Positions 20,486-29,808 of a stretch of DNA of 64,000 nt are shown piece by piece (within the stretch, counting starts at the first letter, position 1; every line of letters begins with the position of its first letter). The notes below the pieces were generated by a model, which saw only the letters and a program-made list of their open reading frames with translations, searched no databases and was not told where the DNA came from. The position numbers and the translations under genes were made by a program. This DNA is from Paralvinella palmiformis. Lineage: Eukaryota; Annelida; Polychaeta; Terebellida; Alvinellidae. The stretch covers positions 25,001 to 89,000 of the forward strand of contig JAODUP010000556.1 of the NCBI GenBank assembly GCA_025642065.1, written 5' to 3'.

Positions 20486-20727
20486 TACGAACGTATGCGT
20501 CTCTTATCTTAATCTTCAAACTCAAATGACTTCAGTCTCGATCGGGATGGGGGGCGGTCACAGGCATTGCTTAAAAAATTAAAGTCAATATTATAATAAT
20601 TGATGTGATTCAAACTTGTGCCTGACTACTTGTTTGCCTGCCTGTCTTTGTGTCTGTTTTTCTATTTGTTTGCTTACTGGTGTGTATGATGATTTGTCGT
20701 ATTGCGACAATATGGCGGATATGTATA

Positions 20728-20864
20728 GTTGTGTATAGAAATATGTATAATTGTGTATATAAATATGTATAATTGTATATATAAATATGTGTAATTGTAG
20801 ATAGAAATATATAGAATTGTGTTTAGTAATATGTATAATTGTATATACAAATATGTAATTTGTC
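20728..20864. repeat. 22-bp minisatellite, about 6 copies
   Basis: Units like GTGTATATAAATATGTATAA plus TT, imperfect. The minus-strand frame here (91 codons) is Ile/Tyr/His repeat translation. Confidence 0.85.
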
Positions 20865-20875
20865 AATTAAAGAGG

Positions 20876-21241
20876 TTAGATGTTACAGTTAATCTGTATA
20901 ATCAGGTAATATGTATCAGTGATACTTGTGCAGAGGTTATGAAGCTTCTGCTGTAGTTGTGCTGTAGAACGATGTACCCTCTTCCTGAGTGGCTGTCCTC
21001 GGGAATCGAGAAGAATGGCCACCTGAACGTTGTTGTGATCTTTTCGAAGACTGTCAACGGTCTTCCATATGCTGTGATGAGAACGGCCGACGAGTGGTCG
21101 GAACGAGTTATTCCAGGATTCACATATGGTGTTTGTTCTGGATCCACAACAGAGGGTTACATTGTGAACGTTCCACATTTCGGGGGGAAAGGATGGTGCT
21201 ATGCGACGCATTTTCGTGGGAGGAATCAAAAGTTGCTTCAC
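20876..21241 (-). pseudogene. FLYWCH/MULE-type transposase, C-terminal fragment
   Basis: An open minus-strand frame of 121 codons. It matches the C-terminal part of MULE-domain transposases of the FLYWCH type common in invertebrates: FPPEMWNVHNVTLCCGSRTN (residues about 18-37), CESWNNSFRPLVGRSHHSIW (about 40-59), then SLRKDHNNVQVAILLDSRGQ and a basic stretch. The same motif series appears in the other fragments at 38640-39660. The catalytic N-terminal half is absent, so this is a truncated remnant even though the frame is open. The MULE family excises DNA as a cut-and-paste transposase; this piece cannot act alone. Confidence 0.75.
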
Positions 21242-21474
21242 TTTAACCTCATTTGATTGTACTTTGCGTGGCTTCTCTCTTTAATTGTTTGAACCAAATA
21301 ATCTGTGTTTATTTTATCAGACATTTTTATGTACATACGAACTGACACAAATAGCCATACATTTTCAATTACATTTACTAACAAATGATGAATATCGTAT
21401 ACAAAAACCGTAAGCTATAAGAAAATAAGGAAGGTGTTTTTTGTCCAATTCCTTGTTAAGAATGGGGATTATGT
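21242..21474. other. No feature recognised
   Basis: AT-rich spacer. Confidence 0.4.
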
Positions 21475-21560
21475 CCGGATATGTTTTTTTTTTTTATCCA
21501 GGTGGTTTTTATCCAGGTGGTTTTTGTCCAGGCGGTTTTCGTGCAGGGGGATTTGGTCCT
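21475..21560 (+). repeat. GGTGGTTTTTGTCCAGG minisatellite
   Basis: Four to five units of 16-17 bp (ATCCAGGTGGTTTTTATCCA, GGTGGTTTTTGTCCAGGCGG). Third locus of the GTCC/GGTGG motif family. Confidence 0.85.
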
Positions 21561-21589
21561 ACATGCATACACAAGTATATTATATGACT

Positions 21590-22271
21590 CAAAATCTTAT
21601 AAAACTAAATGATAATAAAACAAATATTTTATATTTGGCATCACCACATTGTGTTAAATCCCTAAAGACACCAGCATTACAGATGGGTGCATCTTCGATT
21701 ACCCCTAATGGGTCAATAAAAATCTAGGGGTTATAACATTAATCGCCTTCAGCGAATTCAGAATAGTGCAGCTCGCATTGTAACAAATACTAGAAAATAT
21801 GATCATATCACCCCAATTCTTCAAAAACTACATTGGCTACCTGTTAGACAGCGTATCCATTTTAAGATTCTGTTAATAACTTATAAATCTATTAATGATA
21901 TGGCGCCAGAATACCTGTATGAACTGGTGTCCATTAGAAAGTCATCCCGAAAACTCGGGTCATCCAGTCAGATACTATTGCAGGTGCCAGTGTCTCGGCT
22001 CAAGTCATATGGTGATTGTGCGTTTAGCTTTGCAGCCCCCACTTTATGGAATAAGTTGCCGGCAAATATTATAAATGCGTCGTCTCTTAACAATTTTAAA
22101 TCCGTTCTAAAAACACACCTGTTCAAGGTTGCTCTCTCAAATAAATAATAATTATCTTTTAAATCTCTTATAGGGGTTTTACATACATTATATGGGGTAT
22201 TATTAAATTACATATTAATTGTACAGCGCCTTTGAATGGCTCTTGCTAGTAAGAGTGCTTTATTAAATATA

Positions 22272-22308
<37 letters not shown>

Positions 22309-22315
22309 GTATATT
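21590..22315 (+). mobile_element. 5'-truncated LINE 3' end with hairpin and (TTA)n tail
   Basis: Plus-strand remnant of the C-terminal region of a CR1/Jockey-like LINE ORF2. It starts with LPIKLNDNKT-type sequence (ALQMGASSITPNGSIK), then after an internal deletion near 21735 reads RLQRIQNSAARIVTNTRKYD, LHWLPVRQRIHFKILLITYK, YGDCAFSFAAPTLWNKLPAN and a stop at 22148. The 3' UTR ends AGCGCCTTTGAATGGCTCTT-GCTAGT-AAGAG, where CTCTT/AAGAG pair around GCTAGT. CTTTATTAAATA and a TTA repeat to 22315 follow. Classic 5'-truncated insertion; the catalytic domains are absent. Confidence 0.85.
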
Positions 22316-22525
22316 AACTCGGTTATACCGAAAATAGTTTCACAAAATTATTTATTATTACGAGTCAAATAAAAGAAATTAATTGTTTTTGTTAAGTTTT
22401 AGGAAATTGATTAGCAATTGCATAGTTTGTGTAGCAATTTATTTAAGGCAACTTAGAATTAGTCATACGTTTGTTTTCTTTTTTCTTCAAATACATTATT
22501 GTGTTATATAATACAGAAACTGATC
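22316..22525. other. No feature recognised
   Basis: AT-rich spacer. Confidence 0.4.
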
Positions 22526-22529
22526 CGAT

Positions 22530-22770
22530 TTAAAAGAATAACAGGAAAACATTGTATGCAACTTCAGTTTTATTTAATATCACCTCCATCTTGTCACTAC
22601 GACTACGAGCAACAACCTCGTCTCTGGCAAGATTCATATTTGCACCATCCGTACAAAACCCCACCAGATTCTTCTACGTATCAGCGTCTGCCCACTCAAA
22701 CGTAGCCAAGAGAAGTTCTGCGCGATTGACATCGTAGCAAGCAGTTCCTTGGCCGTGTTCTTGCACTGCA
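22530..22770 (-). pseudogene. hAT-like transposase fragment (degenerate)
   Basis: On the minus strand one frame, broken by a TAG, reads ELLLATFEWADADT, stop, KNLVGFCTDGANMNLARDEV, VARSRSDK. The block GFCTDGAN resembles the conserved G-DGA- box around the second catalytic Asp of hAT-superfamily transposases. Only about 75 codons remain. The assignment rests on one motif and its neighbourhood; it could instead come from a hAT-derived host gene. Confidence 0.4.
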
Positions 22771-23005
22771 CGGTACCAGATATTTGTGTACGTTACACGT
22801 ATAATTGTGACGACAGATGTTTTGGAACATTGAGTTGGCTGTAGATTTAAACAGTTACTTTTTCTGAAATTCAGTTTAAAATGTGTTTGTTTGGACGTTA
22901 TGTCAGGCTAAACTTTAAATACATGTACTTTATTAAAACGCCCCCTTTTCAGGTTTATGTAATAACAATTACTCTGTCACTTATACCTGGCATAGGATAC
23001 ATACA
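22771..23005. other. No feature recognised
   Basis: Unassigned spacer before the LINE 3' boundary. Confidence 0.4.
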
Positions 23006-23137
23006 TAACATATAGGAAGTATCTTGCTAATAAAGCCGTCCATGAACAGACATACTCGGTATTGATATATGTCACTTAATCTTAAGATTTCACAGTTTTT
23101 TAACAAAGGATCCGTATAATTTTTATAACCTGCATTA

Positions 23138-24362
23138 TTAATAATATGAATAGCTCTTTTCTGAAGGATTGATAAATTGGCTTTCCCCCCAAATTAGCAT
23201 ACCATATGAGATATATGGTTGTATGAGAGCCAGGTATAAAGTTTTCAGACTATATTTTGGTAAGAATTTCTTTACTTGTTTTGTGCCATATAAGGCCAGA
23301 GAAATCTTATTTTTCACGTAAGTCAAATGATATTTCCACGAAAGAGTCTCATTCAGAAACACACCAAGAAATTTAGTGGTTTTCTCTTGAAATCGAGAAC
23401 CAATTTGCTCTAAATGAGTACCACCAACTGAAATGTCCAAGATGTTAAAATCAACATTTTTGGTACCACCTTTGAAAATCATATATTTTGTTTTGTTTTT
23501 GTTTTTAGCGATTGACCATTTGCACAAAACCATTCAAACAAGTTATTCATTTCCACATTTGCTCTTTGATATAAATATCAGTGTGACTAATGACTAAAGA
23601 AGTGTCGTCTGCAAAAGATAATATATTTGCATTTGTGGATTTTGATATGTCATTAACATATATTAAATATAGCAAGGGCCATAGGATAGATCCTTGTGGT
23701 ACACCACAGTTCATGAATTCAATATCTGACTTCGTTTTACCGATTTGAACATATTGTTTCCTATTCACAAGATAACTGGCAAACCATTTGTTGGCGACTC
23801 CCCTAATACCGTAGTAATTTAATTTATTTAATAATGTGTCTGTCTTTATAACATCAAATGCTTTTGAGAGGTCTCAGAAAATAGATAAAGTAACTTGCTT
23901 AGGAGTCGAATTATTAGCTAATGCACATTGATTTAATAAATGTATAATTGGGTGAATTGTTGAGTGTTTTTCACGAAAACCATACTGATCTTTGTAAAGA
24001 ATATTATTGCTATTGAGGAAGCTCATTATCTTGTTATACATTATCCTTTCAAATATTTTCTAAAAAGCTGGGAGAAGGCTGATGGGTCTATATTTTTTTG
24101 TTAATTCAGTTGGATCAGCTGATTTGTGTATTGGAATTACCTTAGCTATTTTCAGTTGATTGGGAACAATACCGGTAATTATTGATCTATTTATAATGTG
24201 TGTCAATGGATATTTAATGTATTCAATAGATTCCTGGAGTAGTTTGGAGGATATTTCATCATGACCTGTACTAAGCTTAGGTTTTAATTTGTTTTTGATT
24301 TCGAGGATTTGATCTGGTTCTATAGTTTCCAAAATTATGCTGTTTATTTGAGGTGTTTTCAA
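23138..24362 (-). pseudogene. LINE A copy 1: reverse transcriptase half
   Basis: Fragments in order: LKIAKVIPIHKSADPTELTK and YRPISLLPAF (RT fingers, 24362-24060), YKDQYGFREKHSTI, SIF-stop-DLSKAFDVI (first catalytic Asp motif with TGA at about 23876), MNCGVPQGSILWPLLYLIYV and ILSFADDTSLVIS (catalytic Asp pair, near 23620). Then FLGVFLNETLSWKYHLTYVK and the thumb region to 23138. Several stops and frameshifts. Reads on minus strand, downstream of the endonuclease half. Confidence 0.85.
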
Positions 24363-24555
24363 ATAGTCATTAACTTTTTTGTACGTTTTAGGGACATTTT
24401 CAGAGGTGGTTTTACCAATTTTTGAAAAATACTTATTGAAGCTATTTGTTATTTCAGTTTCACCTGAAATATATTTCTTGTCTATTTTGAAAGTCTGGGG
24501 CCAGTTAGATTTGTCGTTTTGCTTAATTCTAGGAGATGGAAGTAATAGTTTCTTT

Positions 24556-25694
24556 TTAGCTCGCGCTTGGCTTTATTGAATAAATTGAGACCCATGGGTC
24601 ACGTTTCATGTATTTCTTATTGAACCGTGTTTTATGCAAAGGAAATGTTTCGTTGTATATAGTTTTACAGATTGACATGAATTTATCATAAGCGGAGTTA
24701 GGACAATCATAATTTATTATTTCAGAAAAATCCCTATTACATAGCAATTGTTTAAATTTTGTCATATTGGTTTCAGTAAATTTCCGTTTAGTAATGAATG
24801 TAGGTTTATCGGTATTTCTGTTTGAATCATTTACAATATAGAATGTACCGAAGTGATCCGTCATATCAGTTAAGATAATTCCTGATAGTGTGTTTTTGAA
24901 GGTCAGATTAGAATAGATATGATCAATCAGGGTAGCCGACGTGTGGGTCACTCTGGTTGGCTTGTGAATAACTGGCAAAAAACCTCGAGATAGAATATCA
25001 TCAACATAGTCCCTTATTTTATCATTAGTTTCATATTTCAAAAAGCAAATATTAACATCACCAAGAATCAAGCTTGATTTACCCTCAGTATTGATAATTT
25101 CCATAATATCAAACAGTGTAGATATAATACATCAACATCGGCAGATGGTAGAGTGTTAGGTCTATAAATGACACCAGCGATTATTTTCTTACGAGATTCA
25201 TTTTCCACTTCGACAAACAGGGATTCATAAACATGTGGAATGAATACGATCAAGTCTTCCCTAACTTTAAAATTAATCGAGTCTTTCATAAATAGACACA
25301 CGCCACCTCTACCATCCTCATTTCTACAGCGCGTTATAATATTGTGATATCCAGGGAGAACGATGCGGGGGTCTCTGTCAACATGAAATACCTCACTCAC
25401 TTCAATTACATCAAAGGAAAATTCCTTGTTATGCAAATCACATAGAAGACTATAGAACGCATCCCAATTTGACGATAAGCTTCTACAGTTTAAATGAAAA
25501 CTAGACAGAGCAATCTTTGTACCTTCGATCATCTGGGATAATTGATAAGGTTCATAATATTTACAGTCTTGGTTACCCTGTTCAAGAGGCGAATCTCCAT
25601 TTTCATCCAAATAATCCGTCGATTCATATAGAGTTTTAAAGTTATACCTGTTATCTACCTGGACCTGGTCAAGAGAAATGTTATCTGTAACCAT
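24556..25694 (-). pseudogene. LINE A copy 1: apurinic-type endonuclease half
   Basis: The frame from ATG 25694 gives a 208-codon piece with SSFHLNCRSLSSNWDAFYSL (EN motif 1), DVIEVSEVF, DGRGGVCLFMKDSI and IAGVIYRPN. After a frameshift near 25130 a second frame (25104-24556) continues with SLILGDVNICFLK, PTRVTHTSATLIDHIYSN and ILTDMTDHFGTFYIV, the SDH-like catalytic His motif (here TDH). This is the target-nicking domain of the LINE ORF2 protein. The single frameshift makes it non-functional as it stands. Confidence 0.85.
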
Positions 25695-26459
25695 TTAATT
25701 TAGATGACATGACCAGACATTCAAACACTAGCAGATCTGATATAACAATTTTCACTATATTGACTATGCGGTTTAAGCATTCAAAGAAGAGAAAAACATT
25801 TATATACAATTGAAGATAATAACGATGCATGAAGGATGCTAGATAGGTGGGAAAACAACTACCTTCCTAGTGGGCAGATAATAACTGATGCTTAATTTAA
25901 TTTTGGAAATAAAAATTGGACATTGACAATTTGGTTTGGGTAACATAGTGAATGACTTCAAAGGATGGTCCAACCATGTGGAACGACCACTAGGAGAACA
26001 ATGTACAGTATAGCATAAAACATTTTAGTGCAGAACAACACGTGACAGGACCATTCAATACAACAAGGAAAGACTTGTTCTTATTTGTACACTTGAAACA
26101 AAGAATATACCATTTGAATGTTTATAGACTAACGGGTGAGTCACGTGTTACATCACAATCAGCTGTGGTCATACACAATGAACGATACAACTTATTGTAT
26201 AGTTACATAACATGATGTGTATTATATCAGTATTCATGTGGATAAGGGTTAACAAACACTGGTTACACTAAGATATAGGAAATAATCCGACAAACTTTCA
26301 CATGGTAGTAGTTTAGTGCTTAGTATACAGTTCACTGTGTAGAGAGAGGCAAATACATCAGTATGTAAGTTGGATTCATCTACTTTAGGAGAGTAAGTAT
26401 TATAATAAGTTAGAAATAAGTTATATTATGACTAAGTTGTAAAAGCAGTAGAGCAGACA
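25695..26459. other. Possible 5' UTR of LINE A, otherwise nothing
   Basis: Upstream (minus sense) of the LINE A start codon. No second ORF or promoter motif was recognised. It may include the element's 5' UTR, which copy 2 lacks. Confidence 0.35.
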
Positions 26460-27540
26460 TTGGCATTTTCGGGCACTGCCAGAATTCGGACACTTCGTTA
26501 CAAATTCGTTTCAGGCACACACAAATCAATGACATGTTAACATAACGTAATGACGTTCAACACACACAATGACGTTCAACACACACGACCCTCCTCTTGT
26601 TTTGTGTAGCACTCTGTTAAAGTATAAAACGATTTCAATTATTCCTCCATTGTTCAGGGTAATAGACGTTTCTCGCTCTTACACAGACTTCATTTGAACC
26701 ATCTAGCAGTCTCTTATTACTCTTATTTCGCGTGTTTTGGCCAAAACATATTGACTAAGGTACGATTTATTCAAATACTGCCATTTTGAAGATAATCTCG
26801 AACGCAATATGAATTAAACGTACCTTTCAGTTTTCGGACACTACAATAAATTGAAATATCAGCTTTAGAATAAATACAGTAAAGTTCAATAGAGTTCAAT
26901 GACAGGAAATTAATTAAAGAAATAATGAATAACACAACAAATTGCATGTGTAGACACAAGATATTATTTGGTAATTAACAAATTCACTTTATTATATTCA
27001 GAAAACCCAAAAACTATCATCAGAAAGATGAGCAAGTGCCAAATTGGGATTATTGTCATTCTAATTGTGGGGACTGGTTGTTTTCTCGAATTTGCAAGTT
27101 ATAAAAAAAGTGTCCGAATTCTGGCGGAAGTGTCCGAATTCTTCCTGGTGACCCATGCACATTTATAGGAAGCATAAAGTTGGATAAATGTTTTGAAATA
27201 GATTCTACTTTTCTAAAACGAACACATAAAAATGTGTGGTTAATTATGTGTTAAGTGTCCGAAAACTGCAATATCTACTCTATTATGCATTCAGTTTATA
27301 TTGTAGAGGTGATACATATAGATACAGTTAATACAAGTAGATTGAATAAAGTGTTTACCTTACCCTTCGATCTACAAGTTATCACACAAATTATGTATCA
27401 TCTCATCAGACACAATTTGCTTGATTTCCCCGTTTCGTATCTTCACGAATATTGCGCCTGTTTTTGTCCAAGTGTCCAATATTACTTTCTCGCGTTTCAA
27501 ACGTCTGGCCAGGGCGAATAAGCGGACACGATGCTTCGTC
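26460..27540. repeat. Repeat with multiple GTGTCCGAA motifs in both orientations
   Basis: GTGTCCGAATTCTGGCGG occurs at 27109, followed by GTGTCCGAATTCTTCC at 27129 and GTGTCCGAAAACTGC at 27255. The reverse complements GCCAGAATTCGGACACTTCG and CAGTTTTCGGACACTACA lie at about 26474 and 26828. A related CGGACACG is at 27523. The inverted pairs interleave instead of nesting. I think this is a decayed DNA-transposon or MITE-type element, but no transposase frame is present. Confidence 0.45.
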
Positions 27541-27744
27541 GAGTCTTCATTTATATAAACTCCTGGCTTTTTCCACCTGAGTATAATATGTTGTCTTTTT
27601 CTGCTAATTTTTCATTGTTTATATTCCGATTTGTGGATTAATATTACTTTTTGTCAAATATCATACCTATACATTTAGTTGGGTTGAAATTAAGACCATA
27701 GCTAGTGATGTAAGTATTAGCAGTATCTATGGGTGTGTTTGTAG
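27541..27744. other. No feature recognised
   Basis: Short AT-rich spacer. Confidence 0.35.
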
Positions 27745-28173
27745 TCCTGTGACGATGATATTACATATGAGTACATCATCTGGTCCTGTGATGATGATAT
27801 TACATATGAGTACATCATCTGGTCCTGTGATGATGATATTACATATGAGTACATCATCTGGTCCTGTGATGATGATATTACATATGAGTACATCATCTGG
27901 TCCTGTGATGATGATATTACATATGAGTACATAATCTGGTCCTGTGATGATGATATTACATATGAGTACATAATCTGGTCCTGTGACGATGATATTACAT
28001 ATGAGTACATCACCTGGTCCTGTGACGATGATATTACATACGAGTACATCATCTGGTCATGTGACGATGATATTAGATATGAGTACATCACCTGGTCCTG
28101 TGACGATGATATTACATACGAGTACATCATCTGGTCATGTGACGATGATATTAGATATGAGTACATCTTCTGT
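27745..28173. repeat. 39-bp minisatellite, 11 copies, open in both strands
   Basis: Unit TCCTGTGATGATGATATTAC plus ATATGAGTACATCATCTGG. As 39 is a multiple of three, translation repeats as 13 residues: DQMMYSYVISSSQ on the minus strand and MMILHMSTSSGPV on the plus strand. The last four units alternate two variants (ACATACGAG, AGATATGAG), forming a 78-bp dimer. The minus-strand frame continues from a non-repetitive N-terminus at 28517. Confidence 0.95.
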
Positions 28174-28517
28174 GAAGAAGCGGGCATTAAACTTCGTAGA
28201 TCCAATAACAATGACGACAGCACGTGACACACACACACAATCTTAGGAGCTGGGATAATTATAGTGAAATATTTGTTTATGGCGGAGTCTGGACTATGGA
28301 TACCAACAACGTGTGAGAAATTTGTAACTTTATGTATCTGTTTAATTCTATTTATGTGACGTGGCATCCTAATGTCACCTATTTTCGTCCATTTTTGTTT
28401 GTATCCTGCATGACTGGTTTCAACCCATTGCACAAACTTAAGTGTTTTGGTAGTCATGGTTGGGTGAGCATCGTTTGTGTGTACTACACTGGAGGTAACG
28501 TGTTCCGCTGAAGCCAT
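28174..28517 (-). CDS. Unknown ORF running into the 39-bp repeat
   Basis: Minus-strand ATG at 28517 opens a 266-codon frame. Its first 92 residues (MASAEHVTSSVVHTNDAHPT at the start, then KTLKFVQWVETSHAGYKQKW and DIRMPRHINRIKQIHKV) are non-repetitive and look protein-like. The rest translates a CA run and the 39-bp minisatellite. A TATATAG stretch lies about 50 bp upstream. This may be a first exon whose intron holds the minisatellite, a domesticated or decayed element, or chance. No family recognised, and it lies just upstream of, and opposite to, the LINE B ORF1 region. Confidence 0.35.
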
Positions 28518-28575
28518 TTAATGAGTGTGCAGTTCACTATATAGTGTATTATACTGTGGACATTTACTTTATTAA

Positions 28576-29285
28576 ATGGTGCGTATGATCTTCCAATCAT
28601 CTACTGTTTCAATTATGACGAACACCAGTGTCATGACGGCTTTTATGGCTATGATGAAGGATTTTCTACATGAGGAACTGAAACCCATTAACAATAGTAT
28701 AGCAGAATTGATTAATCAATTTAAATATATTAAAATCTCCATTTATGAAATTAAGGCATCAGCAGAACGTGTTAATTCGGTCGCTGATGCAGTCATAGCA
28801 CGCACCACCAGTGTGGATGAAAAAGCGTACAACAACACTGGAATTGGCGCTTCGAGAATGTAAAAAGGAGCAAAACATCCTACACGAGCAGACTCTACGA
28901 ATGGAGATGCATTAATGCGGAGATAACCTGACGTTTGACGGAATTAAAGAGACTCGAGGGCAAAACTGCCCGAGAACTCTACAGGAAATTCTAACAACTA
29001 TGGATGTTGATTTTTCTAATCTACCTGTAGACGGGGTTCATCATATTGGGCCCTACAAAGCGAACAAGGAATCGGATCCCAGGACAATAGTTAAATTTTC
29101 TAACTATGCAGACCGTGAGCGAGTCTGAGCCAAGAATTATCCTCATCAGATCGAGCGACCCCCTAAAAAGCTGTGGCCATACTTACGGGCTGCGCGTGCT
29201 GGTGACCCAAATCACCCTGAAAACCGTGTCACGGCACATCTACGAGTTGACAAACTCATTATAAACTCACAGGCATTTTCCTAGA
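28576..29285 (+). pseudogene. LINE B ORF1-like: coiled-coil and RRM-type nucleic-acid-binding part
   Basis: Plus-strand frames joined by frameshifts. 28576-28840 gives a helical N-terminus (FLHEELKPINNSIAELINQF). A shifted frame gives LELALRECKKEQNILHEQTL, then from about 28920 NLTFDGIKETRGQNCPRTLQ, VHHIGPYKANKESDPRTIVK, FSNYADRERV, and after a TGA PPKKLWPYLRAARAG, ENRVTAHLRVDKLIINSQAF. This order (coiled coil, RRM-like core, C-terminal basic domain) resembles the L1 ORF1/transposase_22 type of RNA-binding protein that coats LINE RNA. Two frameshifts and two stops make it a pseudogene. A NADAR domain follows. Confidence 0.7.
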
Positions 29286-29808
29286 CAATATCGACAAGGT
29301 TCCTGGTTTTGTTAGATCTGCAGTAGATGAGGAGCCAAAGCGAAAAAAAACGTCCTGCATACAGACTGATGAGCTCACAATTTTCTTCACCAAAGAAAGC
29401 CCACTTTCTAATTTTTACCCGTCTTTATTCGATATGGCTGATCACCAGTATAATTGTGTGGAGCAATATCTCCTATTCGCTGAGCCAGAATTAGCTGAGG
29501 AAATCCTCAACACAAGTGAACCAAGAGATCAGAAACGAATGGTGCGCTGCCTACCACACTATAATACTGGAAAGTGGAAACAACATGTAACTGTAATACT
29601 TAAACCAGCTATATTTGAAGAAAATGAACGCCTAACAGCTTCACTTCTCGCAACTGGCAACAGGCTGATCGGAGAAGCAAGTCCATCAGACACTCTGTTC
29701 GGCATTGGACTTTCACTGAACAATCCCGCCATCGCTGTAAGAACTCGATGGACTGGTGAAAACATTCAAGGCTTCACTCTGATGGAAGTTCGTGAACTAT
29801 TGAAATAA
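29262..29808 (+). pseudogene. NADAR (YbiA-like) domain at the end of the LINE B ORF1-like region
   Basis: Open from about 29262 to a TAA at 29808; the longest ATG frame starts at 29434. The domain starts near 29370: FFTKESPLSNFYPSLF, then YNCVEQYLLFAE, KRMVRCLPHYNTGKW, RLTASLLATGNRLIGEASPS, DTLFGIGL and GENIQGFTLMEVRELL. These match the NADAR/DUF1768 fold (SNF, E-Q/H-Y, EASP-D--W/F-G-G, G-N--G--LME-R--L), known from bacterial YbiA, which hydrolyses riboflavin-pathway intermediates, and predicted for ADP-ribose/NAD-linked chemistry. The linker VDEEPKRKKT is in the same frame, so the domain was part of the same polypeptide apart from the upstream frameshift near 29275. The usual Trp of WG-G is Phe here. 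Confidence 0.75.

Larger units (their letters stand above)
23010..25694 (-). mobile_element. LINE family A, copy 1 (ORF2-type, 3'-truncated)
   Basis: A minus-strand non-LTR retrotransposon with endonuclease then reverse transcriptase, about 2.7 kb. It is collinear with copy 2 at 51531-54706 at high identity. The two differ by independent indels: copy 1 has a frameshift near 25125-25135 and a short deletion near 23155 between CAGAAAA repeats. Both carry the same TGA inside the RT active-site motif. Copy 1 extends further 5' than copy 2 (ATG at 25694), but similarity to copy 2 ends near 23010, so its 3' UTR and tail are lost. The clade is CR1/Jockey-like by motif order (EN plus RT with FADD); I cannot place it more precisely. 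Confidence 0.9.
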
